DNA of 64,000 nucleotides from Massariosphaeria phaeospora (GCA_011032825.1 JAADJZ010000004.1:682001-746000); one strand, 5' to 3'; positions 1 to 11,413 are shown, numbered from the stretch's first letter. A program made the numbers and translations. Notes: generated by a model not told the origin, from the sequence alone.

Positions 1-419
1 CGGACCGTCTAGAGATTGGGAGCTAGAGAAGGTTTAGGATAGTTGAAGATGGAATGCATTAGGGCCAGGTCTAGGCAAAGTTTTGCGGAACCTAAGACTG
101 GAAAAGCCGCTCTCGCAGAAACCCGCAGGGTGCCTGAACCTGATTATGCACGACTTCTCATGGGGTGTGTTGGCACTACCGATGATTGGTGTTCTCTGCA
201 TTCGCACGTGGGGGCCAACATGAGCTTTCGAGATCACCGCAGTGTATATGCGGTATTGCGGCATTGGTATCGAGATGGCACAGGCAGAGAGCGATAAAAA
301 CAAACTCGGTCAATGCTGCATAAAATTGGGAAAAATTCGACGCAGCTGATATCTCGTGAGGCTATCTGCACTTCAATGATATGCCGCTCTAATAGAGAAT
401 CAAAATCCAACCAAACACT
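1..419. other. left edge, no gene supported
   Basis: This stretch holds only short overlapping open frames on both strands with no splice signals or family resemblance. It is probably the 3' flank of the short-chain dehydrogenase gene that ends at 420 on the minus strand. Confidence 0.4.
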
Positions 420-1534
420 TCAGTTCAATACCTCTGTCACACCTGGCGCAATCCTCTCCAGTTTCTCAAATAGCTCCGCATTAGACCTCTTCTGCATCTT
501 CCAACCTTCTTCACTTTCGATATGCGGACCATGCCTACCACCTGTCAGTACACAGCATTTGCACAGTAATGGCATGATAAACTCACGTAGCCACTCGACA
601 GTCCCACAAGAACGCACCATGCGCACTCGTCTCGAGGTCAGGCCGAACAGCGTCCACCATGGCTATGCCTCCTTGCTCGGTAGTCCTAGACAGCAGCGAC
701 AAGATCTTGCTCAAAAGCCACGGCATATCCTCACGGAAAATGTCGCTCTTGCACAACCCAGGCGTCATGACATTGATGACGACGTTCGACTCCGGCGTCG
801 CGGGGCTCCGAGCTGCAATCTCGCGGACGGCGTAGAAGAGAAGAAGCTTCGATACAGGATACCTACACTCTGACATTAGCGGCAAATAGACGTCAGTAAA
901 GGCTGCATTCAACATACCGACTACCCATATCCACACCCTCTTTCTCCCGCAATGCATCAAACAGCGGACCTGGGACTTTCGCTTCTTTCAAGGGTGCGAT
1001 ATGCATGGAGTCACTACCCACAAAGCTCAATCTTCCTGTAGTCCCGAAATCCTTTGCGCTTTGCCTCAACTTCGGCAGAACCAGTAGCCCAAGAAGGACA
1101 GCGCCAACAACATTCACCGTGATGTGTGCCTCGTCCTCTTCCAACATCTTGAACTGGTTCGACAGTATGCCCGCATTTTGCAGCACCGCATCCAGCCTAT
1201 CCAGCTTTCCAGCTCTTTCAGCAAACGCTTTGATCGAGTCGTAATTCGACAAGTCAAGTGGCCATACTTCGACCTTGGTCTTTGTGGCTTTTGTCGATTC
1301 GAGGATCTTCGCCGCGGCGGCTTCGCCCTTGGAGACAGTGCGTACAGCAAGAATCACTTTGGAGGCTCCAAGAAGCACGATATGGCGCGCAGCCTCGAAC
1401 CCGAGTCCCGTATTCGAGCCCGTGACGATGACAGTTTGGCCGGCGAAGGAGGCGGTGGGATATGCAGGACGGAGAAAGAGTTGGGAGTACAAAAGGTGGT
1501 ACGTAAACGTGAGCGCGCTCATAGGGGTCGCCAT
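420..1534 (-). CDS. short-chain dehydrogenase/reductase, three exons
   Basis: This encodes a 335-residue NAD(P)-dependent short-chain dehydrogenase/reductase. Exons on the minus strand are 1534-918, 862-587 and 534-420; the 55- and 52-base introns start GTATGT and GTGAGT, and the joins keep one frame (1008 bases). The Rossmann glycine motif TGSNTGLG lies near residue 38, an NAG motif (LQNAGI) near residue 120, and the catalytic tyrosine-lysine pair (SRYPVSK) is formed exactly across the first splice, which confirms that join. The hydrophobic N-terminus before the Rossmann fold may be a membrane anchor. The protein resembles fungal retinol-dehydrogenase-like SDRs; the substrate cannot be told. 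No biosynthetic partners are adjacent, so I see no cluster. Confidence 0.85.
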
Positions 1535-2663
1535 GACGTATTGAGCAAAAGAACAAGGGCACCAGCTCGAGGTAGTTTGTTAGAAGATATCTGAAGATAT
1601 CTCTACGACGTCGCGTCGGTTTATAAAGGCCGGCCTCTGGTGGCCTCGTTGCTGACTTTGCCTAGGGCAGAACTATAGCCGCGCCAAGTTTTATGAAGCC
1701 GAATAGCGAGGCGGCTTACAAAGCGCCGGACTTCTCCTGTGCAAGGCAGCCCGAATTCTTAGCGCGTAGGTCACCATATAATCTGGTTTACATCGGATTC
1801 AAACTCAAGGCGCCCAGTCAGGGGAGATTGCGCCCACGTTAGGTAGAGTCGCTTAAATCTTACTGATAGCTAAGCAGGCCAAAAATAGCGCTGAATAATA
1901 AAAACTGACCCCGCTGGCTGGGCGCCTTGAGTTTCAATTCAATGTAAATCAGATTATACGGTATTTTCAGCTTGCAACCAAATCGCTTCACTGTACTCCG
2001 TAGGGGCGATGAAGTGTATTAGATTATGACATCATGACTTTTCTAGTAGCGCCGAGCGCCGAGCCACAAGATAGTTGCGACGAACCTCATCTGTTTTCAG
2101 CATGAGTGAGTGGCTTTAATTGACCGTCTCGACAAACTCTGGTGTTTGGATAATAGGAAAGATAGTGTTACTCTATTTACTAAGTAACAAACGAGGCTCT
2201 CTGGGTACGAGCTCGCGAAGATTCACTTTCCACACTAAGTGTACCAAAAGACCTCACATCACTAAAAGCGTCGTGCTGCTAGTCGAAAACTCTTCCTCCT
2301 ATTCTCAGCCTTCCAGGCCATCAGGGACGAACATCGTGCCTTCGCCGAAAACTTTTTGCGAGTTCCAGTCCTCAGGGGCAACCCGGCGCATGTTCCGAAT
2401 GTGAGGGTGCATACGCCTCCTCATTCTCAAGAAGCTCTTCTCAGAAGAGGCATGTCGCCGGAGCATTGAGATGCTGTACGAATCTCGAATGATGTTTGTT
2501 GTATGGAAGATTTCGAGTCTGGGGCTCCTTCACTACGTTGGCTATCATGTTCGTATGGTTTATGTGGGTGTTGCCCCAAAGTCCTTGCCTGTTTGTCTGC
2601 TTCCTGCTCGTCCCCGCAAGTGTGTTTCCAAAGACCACATAAAACCTCACATCCTCGTGGATC
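1535..2663. other. intergenic region with an inserted inverted-repeat element
   Basis: Apart from the element at 1777-1958, I see no supported gene here. A frame at 2120-2404 starts at a non-ATG codon and has no recognisable content. The region holds the promoter of the dehydrogenase at its left side and the 3' flank of the broken HET gene at its right side. Confidence 0.5.
1777..1958. mobile_element. MITE-like element with 41-base terminal inverted repeats
   Basis: The left end (1777-1817) and the reverse complement of the right end (1918-1958) match at 37 of 41 positions. Both begin TATAATCTG and end GGCGCCCAG. TA at each outer edge fits the TA target duplication of Tc1/mariner-type elements. 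The interior is about 100 bases with no coding capacity, so this would be a non-autonomous miniature element. Three of the four differences between the arms are transitions, with the right arm carrying T or A, which resembles repeat-induced point mutation. Whether other copies exist in the genome cannot be seen here. Confidence 0.75.
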
Positions 2664-4616
2664 TTAACCCAAACGCAACGTACGCCATACTTGTTTTGCT
2701 GGAAGACGCGCTATCGCTGTCGTTGCTACCCGTTCCCACCACTTCCCCATATTTTGTAAAATCAAGTTTCCACCTTCGATAATTCCGGGTACGTATATCG
2801 CTAGCAGCTCTGCGTTTTCCAAAGGCATATCTTTTGTCGTCCATTGAACGATACGTTCAGCTCGCTGGCTTTGCTTTTCATCTTCTATGCCGTGGTAGGT
2901 GATGCAGTACTGAACACCTCCTGATCCGTCGATCTTCTGGTATGTAACTGGAAATACCAGACATGTTAGGTGAATAAACCTGGTTAGTTCTGCAGAGCGA
3001 ATACTATGTCGCTCAATCTCAAATGGGTAGATATTTTCACCCGATGCCAATTCCGCTTGAAGCCCTAGTCGATAATCAAGATCTTTTCGTGGTAGATTCC
3101 GTCCCGAGTCCGGAGTCAGCCAATGGACCTCCCCATACCATCCTGTCCACGACCAACTAGGGAATCCAACTCTGCGTCGGGATGGCCGTTTCAATCTCCA
3201 CTGCAAACCAGAACAGAAGACATGCCCCATACGCCCAAACTGAATGGCCCATTCGCTTTTGTGGACAGAAAATGGAAGCCCCCATAAGTGACGCAAAGCA
3301 AACTTTCTTTCAAACGTCTTCATGATGCCTAAGATCCCGTTAAGAATATCTTCGTCGTGGGAATGTTTCCGCCGTGTGTATTCGTTAATCCTGGTGAAAA
3401 TATGCCACTCGACAGTACCGCAGCGATCTTCAGGAAACATCATAACTTTCCCAGGTCCATTGACACCGGAGTCGAGGAGCCGTAGATCCTCGCGATGCAT
3501 ACTGCTAAGCCAAGCAGAGGAAACTGATAGTGGTTCTGTACAGTAGTACCCCTGGCATTCGAAATACAGCTGCTCCTCTGTAAATATCAACCTCCTAGTT
3601 GATAAGAGTGCTTCCTGGTACGTCCATGCTCTTGCCATCCAAATGCTCTCTTGAATCAGCTTGATCGGCACACAGGGCATCGATATGAGAGTCTGTCCGT
3701 CGAGTTGTATACCCGGGCTACGCTTTCGTTGCCGGCTGACTCCTGGAAGACCGTGGTGAGGGTTATGTCCAGCCGCAGCAATCAAGGTTACGGCGGAATT
3801 TTAGTAGATTGCATCCATCTGGCGGATCTGCATATGGAAATGGTCCGATCCCTGCGCGATACAGTATTTGTCCACCCAGAGGTACTTGAAGCCGAGCTCT
3901 TGAGTTACTATCAGTGCGTCTTCGATCGTCTGGGGCAGATCTGTAGGGAGTAGATCCGTATCTTCGCTGGAGAGTGCTTCTACTCGCTTTGGGTCCGTAT
4001 TGGGGGCGCCCCAGACGTAACTGAGGGTCACATATTCTGCCCCTATCGGAGCTGGTACAACTTGACGAGAACCACAATCAATCACTGTCAGGCCACGTAT
4101 TTCAAAATTGCTAGGCACACATCCGTGGATGTGGGTCCGTGAACAAAATTCCAACCATTGCCTTGGTGTTCCGAAATCGATATGAGTTGACACAGGTTTG
4201 ACCACGGCTTCAGTATCGTTGTCATAGCGGAACATCATAGGTCGCGAAAAAAGGGTTTCTATCGGATTTGGCGAGGGAACGGTCTGAGGTCTTAAATATA
4301 GAATGGTCGTGTTGGCCATAGCCCTGAGTGAGGATTCTTTGCAGGCTTTCGATGATATAGCGCATAACTCATATGTATCTTCAACCGAAAACGTCTTATG
4401 GGACTCGTCGTAGTATGGATCTTCACTAGTGGTGATGTGTGAAGACCGAGCGAAAAAGTCGCATAGTTTGCATTTCTTTGCAGTCAATGTATGACGATCT
4501 CCAATGGTGCCTACAACGAGAGGGCTGTCAGGTTTGAGAGAGAAAATTTTGTCGAAATCAAAGGTCGCGCATTGGCTACAAAGTCTGTTTGGCTTTGTAA
4601 CGAGAGACTTCGCCAT
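2664..4616 (-). pseudogene. HET-domain (heterokaryon incompatibility) gene broken by an in-frame TAA
   Basis: HET-domain proteins act in nonself recognition and programmed cell death when incompatible hyphae fuse. From the ATG at 4616 the frame runs 271 codons, through a Cys-rich N-terminus (LCSQCATFDFD) and the HET signature YVTLSYVWG followed by KYLWVDKYCI, and then meets TAA at 3803-3801. Reading on in the same frame gives NSAVTLIAAAG and a further 378 codons, including TYQEALLSTRRLIF, to the stop at 2664. The stop therefore lies inside the HET domain, after MDAIY. Family members commonly carry glutamine or another polar residue there, so a single CAA-to-TAA change would explain it. No acceptable intron removes the stop. 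It could also be a sequencing error or a segregating null allele. Upstream in-frame sequence to 4736 has no ATG. Confidence 0.8.
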
Positions 4617-5237
4617 TGGTGATTCGGAACTACTAGAGAAGAATGAGCGTATTCGATAGCTATGGTGATGGCAAGGTGGCAGAAACTGGGCGCAGGAAGA
4701 TATGGACGGGTGATGTAAGGCTGAGGTGTCAGGCAACAGCCTTCACAACTGCAACTTAACCGAGGGGTTCTTTCAAGGTTCCAAGACCGGTCAGCACGCA
4801 TCGATGACCACATTGAGCATCCAAGGCTGACTTTTCAGTAAAATGTCACGCACCCGATCGCTGGGTCAGAAAAAAAGAGAATCGAGCGTTGCCACCACCA
4901 GCTTAGAGGGATTCTAGTGCGGTCCAGAATAAGGACTTTCGTCTTCACATTACTATCGTAACCTTCCTACTGAAGAGGATGTCAGCAGACCTGCTTTAAG
5001 TAGGATAAGGGCCTTACTGTGGTGCTTTGTATCGGTGATAACCCAATTAGTTTCAGGTAGTAATTTACTGCAAGTGCCGCATAGTTTGCAGGTGCATCTG
5101 CCAGCCCGATCGCCAACGTCTAGAATCAGCTCATTTAGCAGCCCAGCTAGACATGTGTGTATAAACCTGTCCTGAAGAATCTTTCCAAGGCATCATATAA
5201 TCACCACTCTGTCCTCCTAAACACTGTACGCGCCCGC
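4617..5237. other. intergenic, promoter side of the HET gene
   Basis: About 620 bases without a supported gene. It contains the upstream region of the HET gene and the 3' flank of the TMEM205-like gene. I see no repeat or RNA gene. Confidence 0.4.
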
Positions 5238-5838
5238 TCACAGCTTCAATCCTTCCGCAAGTAACACCCCATACCAAATCATCCCCAGAAACCCAACCAG
5301 ATTGACCAAACTACTGACCCCATGCAATATGCCAAACTGCCGATTCAACTTCTGCATCTCCTCGCTATGCGGCCCCTGATCATAACTTTTCTTCCCATCC
5401 CTCGTCTCCTGGTGTTTCCGCAGCCGCATAACCTCCGTGGTCTGCGGTCCCACATACACATAGTTCACAACTCCCGTGACCAACATCGTTGTGATAAGCG
5501 TAAAGGCCAGGCGGTCGCTAGACGATTGCGCATGCTGGTTGGGGAGTAGTGCGCGGAAACCGGTGGGCGAGGGATAGGTCAGGAAGAGGATCAAAGACGA
5601 TACCGATTGGAGGATGAAATAGGGCGGAAATGTGCTCTTCTGGAGCGTCGAGAATTGCGGGCGGGGAAGGACGCGGAAGGCGATTATGCCGCCGATGAAG
5701 GATTGGAAGAGGGTGGAGCCGAGGAGGGTGCCATAACTGTGGTTGTTAGAGTTTGAGGGTTGTCAAGGGCGACTCGGGATTTAGGCACCTTAGAAGATGG
5801 TAGGCCGCCTGATTCTTGAACGATGATAGAGAGGACAT
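5238..5838 (-). CDS. TMEM205/DUF4149-like small membrane protein
   Basis: This encodes a 182-residue protein with about four hydrophobic segments, resembling the fungal TMEM205-like (DUF4149) family. Exon 1 is 5838-5789, starting with ATG and encoding MSSLSSFKNQAAYHLL; exon 2 is 5736-5238. The 52-base intron begins GTGCCT and ends ACAG. The join reads LLSYGTLLGSTLFQSF, which fits a first membrane helix. Membrane segments are visible around LLGSTLFQSFIGGIIAF, YFILQSVSSLILFLTY, LAFTLITTMLVTGVVNYVYV and the C-terminal LVGFLGMIWYGVLL. The PQTTEVMRLRKHQE and LNRQFGILHGVSSL stretches are typical of the family. The molecular function is not established in fungi. Confidence 0.8.
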
Positions 5839-6229
5839 GGTGGTCTGTAAGTGCTTATGTGAAAACAATTGGCAAGGTGGCGGCGACGTAGGTAGCCTGG
5901 TGGGCGGCGCGCAGATGGAACACAGATTGAGACAGAAAGAAGGTCGGAGATGCAGAAGAGCCGTGGAAATACAAATTCAAGTTCCTTAACGGAAGTGTCC
6001 AGCTCCTGCGACTGAAGCAAGAGTAGCGATTGGCAATCGTTAAGGCGTATCCAGCGGGATGAAACAGTCGATGAGCTCACCATATCCTAACGCCACACTA
6101 ATCCGAATCGAGTAACGCCCGACCCCACTTCGAAATGTGACGCCTGTCATCCCACACATGCACTGCACACAAACTCTCGGGTTGCCAGACGGTACAACAA
6201 ACTCCCTGCACCCATTGACATCCTACTCA

Positions 6230-7298
6230 ATGATCCTCCCCAACCTCATAACCACCCGTCACCCCCCCTCCCGGCCCGAATCCGCCGAAGACATCTTCAG
6301 CTCCACCCTCGGCAGCATCTTCCCCGACGACGTCCAGAACCTGCACGGCGACGACCCCGCCACGCTCCTCGTTTACAAGAATGCGCGCTTCGGGGACCTC
6401 GAGCTACGTACGGCAGACGTAAATGGCGAGGAGCAGCGGAGGAAGTTTGCGCACTATTTGTGGAACGCGGGTATCTTGATGGCGGAGTTGGTGGGCGGGA
6501 GGGGCGGTGGAGGTGTGAAAAACGATACTGAAGGGATTATAGAGAAAGGGGAGGAACAAGAAAATGGGGATGGCTGGAAGGAGGGCGAATGGTGGGTTTC
6601 TAGGGACGAGGAGAAGCTGTGGAACGTTGAGGGCGAGACGGTGCTGGAGTTGGGTGCAGGTGCGTTAGGTTGAACGGATAGTCAGGAAAGAGACGCCTGA
6701 TTGCGGAACCACAGGAGTTGGCTTAAGCGGCATCACGAGCGCATTAGCTGGAGCTAAAGAGGTAATGCTGTCAAACCGCTCCCGGACCCATATCCTCTTT
6801 GCTGACTTGACTGCTTAGGTCGTTGTTACAGACTACCCAGCACCCCCTATCATCGAAACGATCAAGCTTAACATAGCCAACAACGTCTTAGAACACGCCC
6901 GAACGAAGATCAGCGTCCACGGCCACCAATGGGGAGACCTCTCCACGGAGTTCGCAGCGGCGAACGCCGGGCGCTATACACGCATCTTTGCGGCCGACTG
7001 TCTGTGGATGCCTCATGAACACGAGAACCTCGCCAGCTCTATGCTACACTTTCTTTCGGATTCGTCCGACGCACGCATCTTTTGTATAGCAGGATTCCAT
7101 ACCGGCCGTGCGAAGATGGCGGCGTTCTTCGAGGAGACGGTACCGAAGACCGGACTCGAGATCGAGGAGATATTCGAGATGGATGCGGATGGCAAACGGC
7201 GGGAATGGGCAGGAGAGCGAGACGGTGGAAGAGAGGATGTTAGTGAGCGGAAGAAATGGTTGGCTGTTGCGAGACTCCGGCGGCGCGGTACTGCGTAG
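6230..7298 (+). CDS. EFM7: EFM7/NNT1-like protein N-terminal and lysine methyltransferase
   Basis: This encodes a seven-beta-strand SAM methyltransferase of the yeast Efm7 (Nnt1) family, which methylates the N-terminus and adjacent lysine of translation elongation factor eEF1A. Exons are 6230-6659, 6715-6761 and 6819-7298, giving 318 residues. Family marks are DIFSSTLGSIFPDD near the N-terminus, FAHYLWNAGILMAE, and the SAM motif ELGAGVGLSGI, which is assembled across the first intron. VVVTDYPAP follows the second intron and FAADCLWMPHEHENL forms the later motif. An earlier in-frame ATG at 6158 would add 24 residues; 6230 fits the usual family N-terminus better. An acidic, glycine-rich insert precedes the SAM motif. 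It is convergent with the EFM4-like gene, 45 bases away. Confidence 0.82.
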
Positions 7299-7343
7299 CA
7301 AAGTAGATGTCCATGCTACACCAGCATAATCCATCACAGTAAC

Positions 7344-8057
7344 TCATTCCTTCCTCTTGAAACACAACGTAGCCACCTTCGTCCCCGTCTTCCCCCCAAA
7401 CGTAAACCCCGGATACCTCACCTGATCCTCAAACACCAACTCCCCGCCCTCAACCTCAAACCAGCCGCGCAGCTCCTCAGCCGTCCAATTACAACTCGTA
7501 ATCAGGAACCTCCCACCCTTTTTCACCAGCACCTCCACCTTCTCTCTATACCTTTCACATATCCTCCTCCCCTCCGCATCCGTCTCTTGCGACAGGCAAA
7601 TCGCATCAAACGTGCCCTTATCAAGAACAACATCGAAGCCAGAGCCTAGCCAGGATCCAGGCGGTTGACCGAGTATATCCCACTCGTAGAACGCAATAGA
7701 GGCACACTCCCCGCCCTTGCTATCCCGGATCTCCCGCGCGAGCCTCACGCTCTGCGCCGAGTAATCCACACCCACCATCTCGCCCCGCCACTCGTCTTCC
7801 CGCAGCGCAAACAGCAAATGCCCATTCCCCGTCCCGACGTCCAGGAACCGCGTGCCACTTTCCCCTTTCTCCAACGAGCCTTCGAGGCCCTCGAGGAACG
7901 CGAGCATGCGCTCTTCGGCGCCGGCATCTGCGAACCAGATTGTGCCTTTGTCGGCGGCGTTGCAGGAGAAGTTCGAGAGCTCGGTGGTGTAAGCAGAGTC
8001 CCAGTAGGATTTTGTGCCGAGCTCGGAGGGGTCGAGGTGGGTTGCGGGTGGGGGCAT
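7344..8057 (-). CDS. EFM4: EFM4/METTL10-like elongation factor lysine methyltransferase
   Basis: This single-exon gene encodes 237 residues, close to yeast Efm4 (See1), which methylates a lysine of eEF1A. The start is the ATG at 8057 (MPPPATHLDPSELG); the open frame continues upstream to about 8258 but without another ATG. Motifs in order: LGTKSYWDSAYTTELSNF near the N-terminus, the SAM-binding motif FLDVGTGNGHLLF, GVDYSAQSVRLA, the family-typical DVVLDKGTFDAICLS, and C-terminal LITSCNWTAEEL and GTKVATLCF. It lies tail to tail with the EFM7-like gene, so the two eEF1A modifiers share a very short 3' intergenic region. Confidence 0.85.
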   Translation of the reverse strand: MPPPATHLDPSELGTKSYWDSAYTTELSNFSCNAADKGTIWFADAGAEERMLAFLEGLEGSLEKGESGTRFLDVGTGNGHLLFALREDEWRGEMVGVDYSAQSVRLAREIRDSKGGECASIAFYEWDILGQPPGSWLGSGFDVVLDKGTFDAICLSQETDAEGRRICERYREKVEVLVKKGGRFLITSCNWTAEELRGWFEVEGGELVFEDQVRYPGFTFGGKTGTKVATLCFKRKE

Positions 8058-8433
8058 TGCGGCGGCGAAGGGGAGGCGCGGCTGGGGGATGGTGCTTGAC
8101 GGCTCGGTCAATCGAAGAGTACGAGGGCGTGAGGTATGGGTTGGCGGGATGATGCGAGGCTGGAGTGCGGGTGCGATTGAAGGTGTGGGGTCCCAAAATT
8201 CCTTATCGATAGTACCTGGCGCTAACCCGACTAAGCAGCCAGCCCCGCGTCCTTCCACGATGACGCAACTCTGACTGATCCTCTACTATTCATTCAACCT
8301 TCCATCTGCTTGTCCCTCCCATCACCCTTCCTCGCACCATATCGTCTTTATCTCCCCCTCTCCAGAACTCACACTCCATCTCCACGCCATCTCCACGCCA
8401 CGCCACGCCATCCAATCCGCCCCCCACCATACC

Positions 8434-9084
8434 ATGACGCCTCCACCCCCCGTCCTCAGCATAACCGCCCTCTCAACCTACGCCCTCTACCTCTCCTACG
8501 CCAACATAACCCGCCTTCAAACCTACGAGGCGCGCAGCGAAAAAGCCGCCGAATGGTCCACCAAAGCCGCCGAGCGGCTCCGCAAGACGCGCATGACGCA
8601 AGCCAGCGCTGCGATAAGTGTATGTAAACACACACACAGACACACACACACACACACATATGGCCCATCCCATACCATCCCATCCCTCACCCCGTTCTTC
8701 CGCTAACGCATCCCTTAGATCCTACTCTCACTCCTCACATCCACAACCCTGCTCTTCGCCCCCACCATCGCCCCCACCATCATCGGCGCCACTTTGCACT
8801 CCCCCCTCAGCATTCTGCAAGCCGTCATCCTTTTCGGCGCGCGCTCGCACAACGCAGCGTTCTGGAATCCGCGCACGCAGGTGCAAGTGCCGTTTGTGCG
8901 GGACTGGAACGCGGCGGTCAAGGGCAGCGAGAAGACGGTGCGGGTGCTGGGCGTTTTGGCGGCGGCGTGGGGGGGCGTCGGCGCGGCGGTGGGATTGGGA
9001 TTGGGGGGCGGAGAGGGCGTTTGGAGGTGGGTGGTTGAGGGGGTGGTGGGCGCGGTAGGGTGGGCGGTTTTGATTACGAGGTGA
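8434..9084 (+). CDS. uncharacterised small membrane protein
   Basis: This encodes a 183-residue protein I do not recognise. Exon 1 is 8434-8619 and exon 2 is 8719-9084; the intron begins GTATGT and ends CCCTTAG and carries a CA microsatellite. The N-terminus has a hydrophobic stretch (VLSITALSTYALYLSYANI), followed by an amphipathic charged segment. Exon 2 opens with a long hydrophobic segment (ILLSLLTSTTLLFAPTIAPT) and the C-terminus has a glycine-rich hydrophobic segment, so about three membrane passes are likely. The clean frame across the splice supports a real gene. The bases just downstream (9085-9244) hold no gene. Confidence 0.65.
8629..8658. repeat. CA dinucleotide microsatellite inside an intron
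   Basis: A nearly pure CA tract interrupted once by GA lies wholly within the intron of the small membrane protein gene, so length changes would not alter the protein. Confidence 0.9.
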
Positions 9085-9244
9085 GGGGAGGAAAGATTAA
9101 GTCAAGTGAGGTGATGGGTGTAGTGTGTGTAGTGGGATGATAGCAGCATGTAGACTGACTGGGAGTTCGTGATGAAAGTATTTGTCGCCAGAATGGAACG
9201 GACAAGAGGGTATCCCACTACACGTCGCTGCGCAAAAAAAAAAC

Positions 9245-11413
9245 TTACTCCAACCCCTCCATATCCCTAACCAGCCTCAAACTGTCCGCCTCCCTAACCC
9301 ACTCCTCAATCCGTGCAGCCACATCCCCCACCAGCCGCTGATACGTCTCACTCATAAAGAACAGCGTTGTATGCGCCGTGACCTCATCAATCCCCTCCAT
9401 AAACACGCGCACCCACGTCGGATCCTTGTTCCCGCTGTCGTCCTTGGGCGGCAGCATGCAGAACTTTCTAAGCCGCTGCTTCTTGGGCGCAGCGTCGGGG
9501 GCGTTAGCGGCGTCGGGGTTAGAGTGGTGCGTTCGGTGGCTGTCCATGGTCGTCAGCGTGTAGGCCGAGTCCGCGTAGCTGGAGGGCGACATGGAGCCTG
9601 AACGTGAGGCGTAGTCGTCGGGGGGCGGTTGGTTGAGGATGGCGCTGCGGGAGAAGTCGTAGTGGGCGTAGGGGTGGGTGCTGCGAGTGTCGTGGGCGGA
9701 GGCGTCGATATGCATGCCACCGACACTTTGCGCGAGCGCGTCAGCGTCGTGGCCGGTGTTGTGTTCAGTATTCGCCTGTGCCTCTTCCAGCGTAGCTGCA
9801 TGGTCCTGGTCCTGTTCCTCTCTCCTCTGCTTGTCAGTTTCCTTCAGCGTGGCGGCATCGTCTTTCGCCTGTCCCTCTCTCTTCTGCTTGTCTGCGTCCT
9901 TCTGCTTCTGCCGCTTTAGCTTCTCCCATTTCTCTTCCAACTTCGAGCGCTCTTTGATCACCTTATTCCGGGCCTTGACTTCTCGCTGGTAGTCCTTCAG
10001 CGCGCGGTCATGGTCCTTTTCCGCAGCTTTACGCTCGACTTTATTGGGGTATAGGGCGAGGTCTACGAATGCTGGTTCCTGGGGTATGGGTGGGATTTCA
10101 GGTAGATCCGGTGCGGAGTCGGGCTCTAGGGGAAGGCTCTCGGTTGAGGAGTCAGACATTGGAACAGGGCTAGTGGCCGAAAGAGGTTCTTCGGGGCTGA
10201 CAGGTACAACTTCGTCATCTCGATGTTCCTCCACCGAAATTCGCGGACTAGTGGTGCCCACAGAAGGCGGTTTGGTATTCAACGTCAAGTGAGATGGTGT
10301 GCCAACATTGCTGGCATTACTGTTTTGGTGAATAATCTCTTGACTCGGCCGCCTCGAGGGAGACGGAGATTTCGGCGACTTCGGTTTCTTTGGCCTGCCT
10401 GTACTTGCTGTATAGTAGTTGACAAAGCGTATCCGAGGTGGAGTTCGGGCTCCCGGGTTCGCGGATCTCCGTGTTGCTTCGTCGTCCTCTTCCAAGGCTC
10501 TTACTCTGGCGTATCGATCTGTCAAAGTACGATAGTCTGCCATTGCGCCCCCGAACTCGAGGTGGGATGCAATCAAGCCTTTCGAAGCCTGTATCAAACC
10601 ACTAGAATGCTTATTGATAAAATGCAACGTATTTTCCCAGCCCTTACGCACAGGAAGATTGACATCGTTATGAAAGGAAGGGTTGTAGTTCGGGTCTGAC
10701 GGCTTGCTGAAGAGGGTACTCATTCTGCTTGGTTTTGGGCCTGGAGTCTGCGCGGTTTCATCGATTGACTGATCCACTGGGGCGGGCCAGGGTTTGAAGA
10801 TGCTTCCCAATCCGGCTTTTACGATTCCAGGATGCATGCCAATGAAAGGGACGTCGAAATTCACCACACCGAGGATGCGATGTCGAAATGTCAGGGCGAT
10901 ATCAGCGGCGAGGAGCCCGCCCATCGAGTGTCCAAGCAGTATCACATCAGTCCAGGGCGTCTCATGGGGAGTCAGCCTGATAGCCGAATGTTAGCCAGTT
11001 CACTAAAAGTTGTCAGTGCCATCGTACCATTCCGAGAAACTGTCGCGCGCGACAGTCAGAGCATGGCGGGATCGGTATCTGGGGTAAATCTTGGTGTGCA
11101 CTGAATGAGAGTCGGAGAGCGTGATAGTGACTAGATTATGCACATGGGCTGGGAAGTTCCTGAACGACGTCTCATTGCCCATGAAGCCATGGATGTAGAC
11201 GAGCAACAGGCGGCGCCGTCCGGTGTTCTCCAGTGCGGGGTCTGGGACGAGCGACTGAGTGGAAGAAGAGCGTGGGTCTTGGGACGCCATCATAGACAGG
11301 GAGGGGCGATGGTGCGCGTCACGAACAGTGCTCGAGGGTCTAGGAGGAAGAGGCGGTGGTCGTGGTGGTGGTCGCGCATGGTGGGCTGAGGCCGCCTCTT
11401 CCGGCGACGTCAT
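9245..11413 (-). CDS. DUF676-type alpha/beta serine hydrolase with long charged tail
   Basis: This encodes a 705-residue putative lipase or esterase. Exon 1 is 11413-11028 and exon 2 is 10976-9245, separated by a 51-base intron (GTACGA to TATCAG). The N-terminus is proline-rich, then LLLVYIHGFMGNETSF forms the first strand and oxyanion loop. After the splice, LLGHSMGGLLAADIAL supplies the nucleophile serine in GHSMG, and LGVVNFDVPFIGMHPGIV continues the fold. The second half is low in complexity: serine- and proline-rich, then a Lys/Glu/Gln coiled-coil-like segment (about residues 435-530), then a conserved-looking C-terminus with WVRVFMEGIDEVTAHTTLFF. Related fungal proteins are annotated as serine esterases; the substrate is unknown. 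The catalytic Asp and His cannot be assigned by eye. Confidence 0.8.

Noticed and set aside
420..5838. dehydrogenase and neighbours as a secondary-metabolite cluster
   Set aside because: No polyketide synthase, peptide synthetase, terpene cyclase, P450 or transporter is nearby; the neighbours are a HET gene and a membrane protein.
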